From Streptomyces sp. YIM 130001 (GTDB taxonomy: Bacteria; Actinomycetota; Actinomycetes; Streptomycetales; Streptomycetaceae), in NCBI RefSeq assembly GCF_003574445.1, contig NZ_KZ984580.1, positions 1 to 47,767 of the forward strand: a stretch of DNA of 47,767 nucleotides. The letters run 5' to 3'. The position numbers and the translations under genes were made by a program. Shown here piece after piece: positions 41,016 through 47,767 of the stretch (position 1 is its first letter; each line of letters starts with the position of its first letter). The notes beneath the pieces were generated by a model that saw only the letters and a list, made by a program, of their open reading frames with translations, was not told the DNA's origin and made no database searches.

Positions 41016-42587
41016 ATGTACGACTACGTCATCGTTGGCGGCGGCTCTGCGGGCTGTGTACTCGCGGCCCGGCTGAGCGAGGACCCGGATATCAGGGTCT
41101 GCCTGGTGGAAGCCGGTCCCATGGACAGCGCCGAGCAGATACACATTCCGGCCGCCTTCGCCAAGCTCTTCCGCACCCGGCTCGACTGGGACTACGACTC
41201 CCACGACGAGCCGTACATGAACCGCCGTCGTGTCTACCTTCCGCGCGGCAAGGTGGTGGGCGGGACGAGCTCGATCAACACCCAGATCTACATCCGGGGC
41301 AACCAGGCGGACTACGACGCGTGGCAGCAGCCGGGCTGGAGTTTCGACGAACTGCTCCCCTACTTCAAGCGCTCCGAAGGGAACGAACGCGGCCCGTCCC
41401 GCTTCCACGGCGCCGACGGCCCGATGGCAGTCTCCGAAGGACGGGCCGGCAATCCGATGTCGACGGCGTTTCTGGAGGCTGCCACAGCGGCCGGTTACCC
41501 GGCCAACGACGACTTCAACGGCTCGGAGCAGGACGGCTTCGGCGCCTTCCAGCTGACCCAGCAGAACGGAATGCGGGTCAGTACGGCCACCGCCTTCCTG
41601 CACCCGGCGCTCAGCCGGCCGAACCTTACCGTCGAAACGAACGTGCAGGTCCACCGAGTTCTCTTTGAAGGAAGCCGGGCCGTCGGCATCACCGGTCACC
41701 GGCTGGACGAGGAGGTCACCTTCCGCGCCGAGCGCGAGGTCGTACTCTCAGCCGGCACCTACAACTCGCCGCAGCTGCTGATGCTCTCCGGCATCGGCCC
41801 GGCCGGCATGCTGAGGGCTCTCGGGCTGCCCGTCGTACTCGACCAGCCCCAGGTGGGCCAGAACCTCCAGGACCACGTCCTGATCCCGCTGATCTACCCG
41901 CATGAACACCCCATCAGCATGCTGGCTGCCGGACAGCCCGAGCACATTGAGCAGTTCCAGACGGAGGGACGGGGCCCGCTGACCTCCAACGGGCCCGAGG
42001 TCGGCGGCTTCGTCCGCAGCGACCCCGGCCTGCCCGCGCCCGATCTCGAGTACCTCGCCGCTCCGGTCATGTTCGTCGACAACGGGCTGGGCGTTCCCGA
42101 CCGGCACGCGCTCACCTTCGGCCCGTCCCTGCTGACCCCGCGCAGCCGCGGCTCCGTCTCGCTCGCTTCCGAGGACCCGACCGCGAAGCCGAGGATCGTC
42201 CACAACTACTTCGCGGAGAACGACGACCTGCGGACGGCGGTGACCTCGCTGCGGATCGGCCTCGATATAGCCAACCAGGTGGCACTGAAGCCGTACACGA
42301 GCGACCCCTTCCGCCCGCCGGCCTCCACGTCCGACGCCGACCTGCGCGCGTACACCCTCCGCTACGCTCACTCCATCTTCCACCCGACGTCCACCTGCGC
42401 CATGGGATCCGTGGTGGACGAGCAGCTTAGGGTGACGGGCGTCGACGGACTGCGGGTCGTCGATGCCTCGGTCATGCCGACGGTGGTGCGCGGCAACACC
42501 AACGCCCCCGTCATCGCCATCGCCGAAAAGGGCGCCGATCTCATCCGGGGCCTGCAGCAGCCGGCCGAGACGACCGACGACGCCTAG
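41016..42587 (+). CDS. GMC-family FAD-dependent oxidoreductase
   Basis: A 523-residue glucose-methanol-choline family flavoenzyme. The FAD dinucleotide-binding motif V-G-G-G-S-A-G lies near residue 6, with L-V-E-A-G about 24 residues later, the P-x-G-K-V-V-G-G-T-S-S-I-N segment near residue 80, and the C-terminal catalytic His/Asn pair in F-H-P-T-S-T-C-A-M-G and G-N-T-N-A-P. The family oxidises primary or secondary alcohols with O2 or another acceptor. A GMC-type oxidoreductase is also found among the accessory genes of enediyne clusters, but many other pathways use one. Start at 41016 with AAGGAGG. It is followed by a large inverted repeat. Confidence 0.9.
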   Translation: MYDYVIVGGGSAGCVLAARLSEDPDIRVCLVEAGPMDSAEQIHIPAAFAKLFRTRLDWDYDSHDEPYMNRRRVYLPRGKVVGGTSSINTQIYIRGNQADYDAWQQPGWSFDELLPYFKRSEGNERGPSRFHGADGPMAVSEGRAGNPMSTAFLEAATAAGYPANDDFNGSEQDGFGAFQLTQQNGMRVSTATAFLHPALSRPNLTVETNVQVHRVLFEGSRAVGITGHRLDEEVTFRAEREVVLSAGTYNSPQLLMLSGIGPAGMLRALGLPVVLDQPQVGQNLQDHVLIPLIYPHEHPISMLAAGQPEHIEQFQTEGRGPLTSNGPEVGGFVRSDPGLPAPDLEYLAAPVMFVDNGLGVPDRHALTFGPSLLTPRSRGSVSLASEDPTAKPRIVHNYFAENDDLRTAVTSLRIGLDIANQVALKPYTSDPFRPPASTSDADLRAYTLRYAHSIFHPTSTCAMGSVVDEQLRVTGVDGLRVVDASVMPTVVRGNTNAPVIAIAEKGADLIRGLQQPAETTDDA

Positions 42588-42629
42588 GCAGCTCAGCCTG
42601 CGCGCCGGACGGCGGGCAGCCGTTACGCA

Positions 42630-42687
42630 ACGAAGCTCCGTTGGGCGGGTGACCTTCCCAAGTCAACCCCGCTCAACGGAGCTTCGT
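42630..42687. terminator. Inverted repeat between convergent genes
   Basis: Arms of 14 bases (42630-42643 and 42674-42687) pair perfectly around a 30-base interval that contains a further partly paired G-rich/C-rich stretch. It lies between the ends of the GMC and desaturase genes and probably terminates both. Confidence 0.65.
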
Positions 42688-42726
42688 CGTGCCACCAGTC
42701 TGCCAATCCCGCCCCGATACCGGGGA

Positions 42727-44109
42727 TCAGGTCAGAGGCGCCTTCTGGTCTTCGGCAAGCCGCGGCGACTCTGAAAGCAGGTCGGCGGGCGAGCTACGAT
42801 CCGGGCCGGTCGGCACGGAACGTACCCGCGCGAGGAGGCGCCGCACCGCCCGCGTCTGCTGGTCGTCCAGCGCGGGATCCGGCAGCGGGGCCGCAGACAT
42901 CCTGGTGAAGACGCGGTTCATGGCCTCGCCGAGGGACCAGGCGTGCGTGTGCGGGTATTGCGCGAAGCCCGGGCATCCGTCCACGACGTGCTCGAAACGC
43001 TCGTACGTACTCCTCGTCCAGTCCTCGGTGCGCGGATGCCGGTGATGATGGTCGTGCGGGCTCGAGTCGCTGGGCAGCACCGCGACACGCACGACCAGGT
43101 GATAACCCACCAGCCGCAGCCACCACAGGCCCCAAGCCCCGATCCGCCGGCCAGTCGGCAGCGTCGGCGCAGGCGCCTCGTCCAACAGGAAACGGCTGTG
43201 CACCAGCAGCACCATGCGCAGCCGCGCCGGCGCGTCGAGCAGCGTGCCCCAGTGGTGTTCGCTGAACATCCCTAGCAGCCCGGTCACGTTGAACACCACG
43301 AACATCGGCACGACATACGCGAGCAGCAGCTCCGGGACGAAGCCGAACCAGTACGCGCCGGCGACCAGGGACGCCGCGAACGTCCACAGCGCGGCCTTGC
43401 GGTACCACGGCTCCCCGCGCTGCCAGTCGAACAGCCGATAACGCACATAGAGCACGTAGGTCCAGGGCGAAAGGATGAGGTAGGCCAGGCGCCGGTAGTA
43501 GAAGGACTTCGGCATACCGGTCGGGAACCCCAGGTCGAGGAGAGGGGCTTCCACGTCCTGGTAGGTGCACATCGCACGCGTGTGATGGCTGCGGATGTGC
43601 TGCTCGCGGTACGACTCCAGCGAAGACGAGAAGGACATCAGCGACACGCTGAATGCCAGCACCTCGTTGACCCGACGCGATCTGAACAGCGTGTCGTGCG
43701 TCGCGTGGTGGAAGATATTGAACAGTGCCCAGCCGCGCCCGGACAGAATCAGCCACTGGAAGGGCAGCAGCCACCATAAGTGCGCGGAGACCGCCAGAAC
43801 GCCGGCTGCGACGGTGAGTATGAAGCCGCCGAACGCCTCGACCGTATAGCCGAGCCGACTCCGGTGCACCAGCGGCTTCTGGCCGAGGTGCGGGCAGCCG
43901 CTGATCCAGGTGACCACGGCCTCGAGCAACGTCGCCGCTGGACGCGGGAAGGTCCTTTGAATGGCACTGCTCACCGACTCGCGTACTTCGGTATTGACAT
44001 TGCGCGGCTGCTCTATGAAGGCGACGCGCCCCGCCTTGATCTCGGATTCCGGCTCATTGGCCGTAATCGACTCGAACGGGTTCCAATGTCCAGTAGAATT
44101 GACGCCCAT
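42727..44109 (-). CDS. Membrane fatty acid desaturase-like di-iron protein
   Basis: A 460-residue integral membrane desaturase/hydroxylase. Histidine boxes are F-H-H-A-T-H-D, E-Q-H-I-R-S-H-H-T and S-E-H-H-W, with four or more hydrophobic helices between residues 90 and 280. The family inserts double bonds or hydroxyls into acyl chains or polyene-like substrates using a di-iron centre and O2. An extra 70-residue N-terminus and a C-terminal soluble tail of about 90 residues are present. I chose the ATG at 44109, which falls directly at the predicted transcription start of a good promoter, so it may be translated from a leaderless mRNA. The substrate could be the scaffold of the product. Confidence 0.83.
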   Translation of the reverse strand: MGVNSTGHWNPFESITANEPESEIKAGRVAFIEQPRNVNTEVRESVSSAIQRTFPRPAATLLEAVVTWISGCPHLGQKPLVHRSRLGYTVEAFGGFILTVAAGVLAVSAHLWWLLPFQWLILSGRGWALFNIFHHATHDTLFRSRRVNEVLAFSVSLMSFSSSLESYREQHIRSHHTRAMCTYQDVEAPLLDLGFPTGMPKSFYYRRLAYLILSPWTYVLYVRYRLFDWQRGEPWYRKAALWTFAASLVAGAYWFGFVPELLLAYVVPMFVVFNVTGLLGMFSEHHWGTLLDAPARLRMVLLVHSRFLLDEAPAPTLPTGRRIGAWGLWWLRLVGYHLVVRVAVLPSDSSPHDHHHRHPRTEDWTRSTYERFEHVVDGCPGFAQYPHTHAWSLGEAMNRVFTRMSAAPLPDPALDDQQTRAVRRLLARVRSVPTGPDRSSPADLLSESPRLAEDQKAPLT

Positions 44110-44115
44110 TCCAAA

Positions 44116-44144
44116 AGGCTAGCAAGCCGAACGCCCGCCCACAA
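44116..44144 (-). promoter_or_regulatory. Promoter for the desaturase gene (probable leaderless start)
   Basis: On the minus strand, TTGTGG (44144-44139) and TAGCCT (44121-44116) are 17 bases apart, a fair match to vegetative sigma-70 elements. Only six bases separate the -10 element from the ATG, so transcription should start at or next to the start codon. Confidence 0.5.
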
Positions 44145-44279
44145 GGGGTGGATTGACGTTCATCGGCAATGCACTCCTGAAGAATCACTCGCCTTCAAAT
44201 TGCACGCAAACACACCAGCACGACCGCCGAGCCCCTTATCGAGTTCGGCCCGACGGTCATCCGCTATGCGGTGCAGCGC

Positions 44280-46253
44280 TCAGCCGCAGTTGCTTTCCCG
44301 CTTCAGCGTCGCGTACGGATCTTCGGTGGGCTCGCCGGCGAGTTCGGTGCCGCTGAAGAACTCGCTCTTTGTGTAGCCCATGAAATGCACGATCTCCTCG
44401 CTGTTGGTGGTCGTCGTGAACTGCTCGACCCCGAGCCGGTAGTACAGATCGAAGCTGACTTCCAGCGGCCGCAGATCCGGCTCCTCCCCCGCCCGTAGCC
44501 GGGACAGGATGCTCAACACGTCGTGGGCGAACGTCACTTCCGACCGCACGACGTGGTCGTCCTCACCGATCCGGAACACGGTGCAGTCGTCCGGCAGTTC
44601 GCTGCCGTCCTGGCGGTACACCGGCTGGGTGAGGAGGTCGTATTCGAAGATGTCGTCGAGTACGTGCACGTGCTCTGCCGGCAGCTGCGGCCGGATTGCC
44701 TCGCTCCACCAGCGTCGCAGCAACCGCTTCGCCTCCGGCTCACGATAGAGGTAGTCGATCGCCGAGCCGGGCGCCTCGGTTCCGATCGTCACGGCCTCGC
44801 GGAGCGGGATCGCGGCTTCGTCGCCGGTGCGCTGGATCCATTCGTCCATCGTCCGCAGCACCTGGGACTGCCGTATCCCACCAAGCGTCCGCAGGCCCGT
44901 GAAGGTGTGCCGGAAGACGGCCGCGTCGGCCAGTACCCGGCTCCAGAAGAGGAAGCGCTGCATGCGCTGGTTGTCGGCCATGGTCATCGTGTTGTGCGCG
45001 AGTACGTACTCGAAGTCGTCGTGGTCGCCGCGCACCGAGACGATCCCGTACTGGTCCTTCTTCTCCGAGTAGTCCGTGTTGGGCAGCAGGAGGATCGGGT
45101 AGACCGCGATCCGGGAAACGTAGTGCGCCAGCCGGTCGTATCCCTCGAGGAACGATTCGACGGTCTCTCCGGGGGCACCCCAGATGAGTTCGGCGTAGCA
45201 CTCCAGGTCCTCGGCGTTCAGCCAGTTGACGAGGTCCTCCCACTGGTTGACCTTCATATTCTTGCGGTTCATGAGCGCCAGCGCCTCAGGGTTGAGCGTC
45301 TGGAGCGCCAGCGTGAAGGAACTGCGCAGCCCCGCGTCCTTCATCTTCCGGACGATGTTGTAGAAGACCTTGGACTTGTTCTTTGCCCAGGAACTTTCCA
45401 GCGCCCGCGGATAGCCTGTGCGCTTGCGGACCTCGATGACGTCGTCGATGAACTCCTCATCGATCGGCATCAGGCCGAAGTTCGCGTCGCACAGACAGAT
45501 GGTGTGCACCTTCAGGCTTGCGTAAAGCTCCAGCTCTTCCCGGAGCCGCTCCCTGGAGAAGGCACGGACCCGCTGCCCTATCGCGCCGCCCCAGTAGCAG
45601 AAGGCGCACTTGTACGGGCAACCCCGGTTGGTCTCCATCAGGGCCACGTCATAGCGGAAACCGCCGTCGGAATGGGTCAGCTCCAGCGCGCCGGACAGGG
45701 CCGGCGAGGGGATGATGTCCAGGTCTTGGATGCGGTCGCGCGGATCGGTGGTGACGATGGTGTCGCCGCCCTCGCGGTAGGAGATGCCCTGGACGCCGCC
45801 GAGAGCGCGGGGGGAGCAATCGTCCAAGTACCGGACGAGCAGGTCACGGAAGACCAGTTCGCCCTCGCCATTGACGATCACGTCGACCTCGGGATACATC
45901 CCGAACGTTCTGGTCGCCTGGTCGGCGACGTGCGTACCGCCGAAGACCGCCCAGCCGTACGGGTTGAGCTGCTTGAACGTCTCGACCAGCGACCCGAAGG
46001 TGCGGAAATTCCAGCCCGTCACCGAGCAGGCCAGGATGTCGGGCGGGCCGTCCGCGAATATTTCGTTGGCCATCTTCGTGAGGGTGATGCCACCGCGGTA
46101 GTTGATGATCTTGATGTCGAATGCGTCGCGGAGCCGGTCGTCCGCCAGCGCGGTGGCCTTTAAATAGCCGGCCGCCAGCGGCATCGATTCCATGGGCATG
46201 TCCCAAATGCCTTGTTGCACAAGATAGACCGAGATCTTCTCATCATGTCCCAC
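44280..46253 (-). CDS. Cobalamin-dependent radical SAM methyltransferase (KedN5-like)
   Basis: A 657-residue protein. The N-terminal 1-140 is a B12-binding fold (W-D-M-P-M-E-S-M-P-L-A-A-G-Y-L near the start, F-G-G-T-H-V-A). The radical SAM core has C212-x3-C216-x2-C219 in G-C-P-Y-K-C-A-F-C-Y, and a long C-terminal domain follows. The pattern matches the group containing KedN5, assigned to naphthoate C-methylation in kedarcidin. These enzymes methylate unreactive carbon or phosphorus centres through methylcobalamin. Start is GTG at 46253 with a GGGAG site, 42 bases after the DesV-like gene, suggesting an operon. A C-methyl on the sugar or on an aromatic acyl unit is possible. Confidence 0.85.
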   Translation of the reverse strand: MGHDEKISVYLVQQGIWDMPMESMPLAAGYLKATALADDRLRDAFDIKIINYRGGITLTKMANEIFADGPPDILACSVTGWNFRTFGSLVETFKQLNPYGWAVFGGTHVADQATRTFGMYPEVDVIVNGEGELVFRDLLVRYLDDCSPRALGGVQGISYREGGDTIVTTDPRDRIQDLDIIPSPALSGALELTHSDGGFRYDVALMETNRGCPYKCAFCYWGGAIGQRVRAFSRERLREELELYASLKVHTICLCDANFGLMPIDEEFIDDVIEVRKRTGYPRALESSWAKNKSKVFYNIVRKMKDAGLRSSFTLALQTLNPEALALMNRKNMKVNQWEDLVNWLNAEDLECYAELIWGAPGETVESFLEGYDRLAHYVSRIAVYPILLLPNTDYSEKKDQYGIVSVRGDHDDFEYVLAHNTMTMADNQRMQRFLFWSRVLADAAVFRHTFTGLRTLGGIRQSQVLRTMDEWIQRTGDEAAIPLREAVTIGTEAPGSAIDYLYREPEAKRLLRRWWSEAIRPQLPAEHVHVLDDIFEYDLLTQPVYRQDGSELPDDCTVFRIGEDDHVVRSEVTFAHDVLSILSRLRAGEEPDLRPLEVSFDLYYRLGVEQFTTTTNSEEIVHFMGYTKSEFFSGTELAGEPTEDPYATLKRESNCG

Positions 46254-46295
46254 GGCTGCTACTCCCTCTTATTGCGTGCCGCGCAAATGAATCCC

Positions 46296-47450
46296 TCATT
46301 CAGGGTGGCGATGCGCGGGCTCGGGAGCATCTTCGAGAATGCGAATAAGTGTCGAAACAACGGCTTCTATCTGATCGGCGGGCATGTGCGGCCCGATGGG
46401 CAGGCTCAGCACTTCCCCGGCGAGGCGCTCGGTGAGGGGAAGCGGCCCGGTCACCGTCCCCGAATACGCCGGGGAGCGGTGCACGGGCACCGGATAATGG
46501 ATCATCGTGTCGATCCCCTTCTCCGCCAGCCGCCACCGCAGTTCCTCCCGGTGCACGGAGCGGATCACGAACTGATGCCACACGGGCTCCGCCCAGGGTG
46601 CGGTCTGCGGCAGCACCAGCTCCCACGGGCCGACGGGGCGGGCCATCTCCCGGTGGTAGCGGGCGGCCACGGCCGCCCGCCGGGCGTTCCATTCGTCCAG
46701 TCGCGTCAGCTTGACCCGCAGAATTGCCGCCTGCAGCTCGTCGAGGCGGGAGTTCGTGCCCTGGACCTCGTGGTGGTACTGCGTCCGCGAGCCGTAGTTC
46801 CGGAGCATCCGGATCCGCCGGGCGAGGTCCGCGTCCGAGGTGACCACGGCGCCGCCGTCGCCCATCGCCCCAAGGTTCTTGCTCGGGTGGAAGCTGAAGG
46901 CGACGGGGGCGCTGCCGGCACCTACGCGCAGACCGCGGCACCGGGCGCCGGTCGCCTGCGCGGCGTCCTCCACCACCAGCAGGTTGTGCCGGACCGCGAC
47001 GGCCGTGACGGCCGCCAGGTCGGCCGGGTGCCCGTAGAGGTGGACCGGCAGGACCGCCCTGGTGCGGGACGTGACGGCGGCTTCGATCGGCGCGGGGCCC
47101 AGGGTGTACGTGCCCGACTCCGGCTCCACCGGCACCGGCCGGGCCCCCACCGCGGTGACGGCCAGCCAGGTCGCGATGAAGGTGTGCGCGGGCACGATGA
47201 CCTCGTCACCGGGGCCGATTCCGTGGGCGCGCAGGATGAGCTCCAGCGCATCGCAGCCGCTGCCGACCGCCACGCAGTGGGCGCCGCCGCAGTACGCCGC
47301 GAACTCCGCCTCAAAGGACTCGACTTCGGGACCGAGCAGATAGCGCCCGGAGCGCATCACCCGCTCCCAGGCCGCGTCGATCTCGGCCTTCAGCTCCACG
47401 TAGGACGCGTGGAGGTCCACGAACGGCGCTTTACCTTCCTGCGGGTTCAC
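46296..47450 (-). CDS. NDP-3-ketosugar 3-aminotransferase (DesV-like)
   Basis: From the GTG at 47450, a 384-residue DegT/DnrJ/EryC1 aminotransferase. PLP lysine K191 lies in F-S-F-H-P-S-K-N-L-G, aspartate D162 in V-E-D-A-A-Q, and segments G-R-Y-L-L-G-P-E, H-L-Y-G-H-P-A-D-L and N-Y-G-S-R closely match DesV, which aminates C3 of TDP-3-keto-4,6-dideoxyglucose. Length agrees with DesV. It completes the DesI-DesII-DesV-DesVI series although it lies 22 kb from the first three. The in-frame sequence upstream of 47450 has no homology. It is first in an operon with the KedN5-like gene. Confidence 0.87.
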   Translation of the reverse strand: MNPQEGKAPFVDLHASYVELKAEIDAAWERVMRSGRYLLGPEVESFEAEFAAYCGGAHCVAVGSGCDALELILRAHGIGPGDEVIVPAHTFIATWLAVTAVGARPVPVEPESGTYTLGPAPIEAAVTSRTRAVLPVHLYGHPADLAAVTAVAVRHNLLVVEDAAQATGARCRGLRVGAGSAPVAFSFHPSKNLGAMGDGGAVVTSDADLARRIRMLRNYGSRTQYHHEVQGTNSRLDELQAAILRVKLTRLDEWNARRAAVAARYHREMARPVGPWELVLPQTAPWAEPVWHQFVIRSVHREELRWRLAEKGIDTMIHYPVPVHRSPAYSGTVTGPLPLTERLAGEVLSLPIGPHMPADQIEAVVSTLIRILEDAPEPAHRHPE

Positions 47451-47511
47451 CGTCTCATCATGGCGGCGCGCAGCGGGCTGGCCATCTTCGAGCGTGCGCA
47501 CCTTGCGCTGA

Positions 47512-47733
47512 CTACCCGGCCTCGGGGTACGGCGCTGTGTCCACAGAAATGACGGACACCAGAACTTGGACCAGGGCTTCGGCGGATTCACGCGCCCCGG
47601 CCGTGCTGTAGATGAATGCGGCAGCCGCTGCGGATTTCCTATCGGCGCACTCGCCAAGCGAGTCGAAATCCACCGCGCCGGCCTCCGGCGCGCTCTCATC
47701 GTCAATCGGCGAGATAATGAATGCCTTTCCCAC
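47512..47733 (-). CDS. Small hypothetical protein
   Basis: A 73-residue acidic protein with a GTG start at 47733 and a well-placed GAGGAA site seven bases upstream, which is the main support for it being real. It begins G-K-A-F-I-I-S-P, has an alanine-rich centre and a hydrophobic V-Q-V-L-V-S-V-I near the end. No family is recognised. It precedes the DesV-like gene on the same strand by 61 bases and may be co-transcribed. The window ends 34 bases upstream. Confidence 0.45.
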   Translation of the reverse strand: MGKAFIISPIDDESAPEAGAVDFDSLGECADRKSAAAAAFIYSTAGARESAEALVQVLVSVISVDTAPYPEAG

Positions 47734-47767
47734 GGCCGAGTTCCTCGCCGGGGTGGATGACGCGCTT

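Noticed and set aside
44523..46163. 546-codon open frame on the plus strand
   Set aside because: Shadow of the cobalamin radical SAM gene; its sequence has no family pattern.
47512..47733. RiPP precursor peptide for the ATP-grasp enzymes
   Set aside because: No leader/core layout, repeated core or cleavage motif is visible and the ATP-grasp genes are 28 kb away.
1..47767. CRISPR arrays, tRNA or rRNA genes
   Set aside because: No regularly spaced repeats and no cloverleaf or rRNA-like sequence were recognised on either strand.

Overview
This is high-GC actinomycete DNA, most likely Streptomyces: coding frames have G/C at almost every third position, GTG starts are common, and the recognisable families (ECF sigma factor with a SnoaL tail, helicase-associated domains, DesI/DesII/DesV/DesVI-type sugar enzymes) are typical of that genus. 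No rRNA, tRNA, CRISPR, integrase or complete insertion sequence is visible.

Left part (1-14.2 kb) is a mosaic of ordinary and decaying genes. It holds a remnant of a helicase-associated-domain protein, an ECF sigma factor/cupin/membrane-protein operon, and a HIT-like protein. Two ~1.4 kb gene-poor stretches follow, carrying a diverged 61-bp repeat, a 50-bp perfect palindrome and a G-quadruplex motif. Next come a carboxymuconolactone decarboxylase-like protein behind a TetR gene with three frameshifts, an acyl-CoA-dehydrogenase-like/carotenoid oxygenase pair, a divergent AhpD-like protein, a membrane protein, and a broken hypothetical gene.

Right part (about 14.2 kb to the window end) is a specialised-metabolite gene cluster, probably cut off on the right. 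Four modules can be read. (1) Amino sugar: nucleotidyltransferase, nucleotide-sugar dehydrogenase, UDP-glucuronate-decarboxylase-like SDR, DesI-, DesII- and DesV-like enzymes, two DesVI-like N-methyltransferases, and a DesVII-like glycosyltransferase. No 4,6-dehydratase is present, so I propose either a 3-amino-3,4-dideoxypentose or a desosamine-type sugar that borrows a dehydratase from elsewhere. (2) Sulfur/histidine: an OvoA-type 5-histidylcysteine sulfoxide synthase with its C-terminal methyltransferase domain, followed by an N-methyltransferase and a PLP decarboxylase whose genes overlap. (3) Amide bond formation and export: a tightly overlapping operon of a NodI-like ABC ATPase, two ABC-2 permeases, an ATP-grasp ligase and a glutamine-synthetase-like ligase, plus a second ATP-grasp ligase and a thiol peroxidase nearby. 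(4) Oxidative/tailoring: a P450 with an altered I-helix, an acyl-CoA-dehydrogenase-fold flavin monooxygenase, a GMC oxidoreductase, a membrane desaturase, a KedN5-like cobalamin radical SAM enzyme, three SgcJ/EcaC-type SnoaL-like proteins and an alpha/beta hydrolase.

No PKS, NRPS or pathway-specific regulator lies in the window, so the main scaffold enzymes may be to the right. The most unusual points are an OvoA inside an amino-sugar cluster, the DesI/DesII set paired with a pentose route, and a secreted SnoaL-like gene broken by an exact 10-bp tandem duplication.
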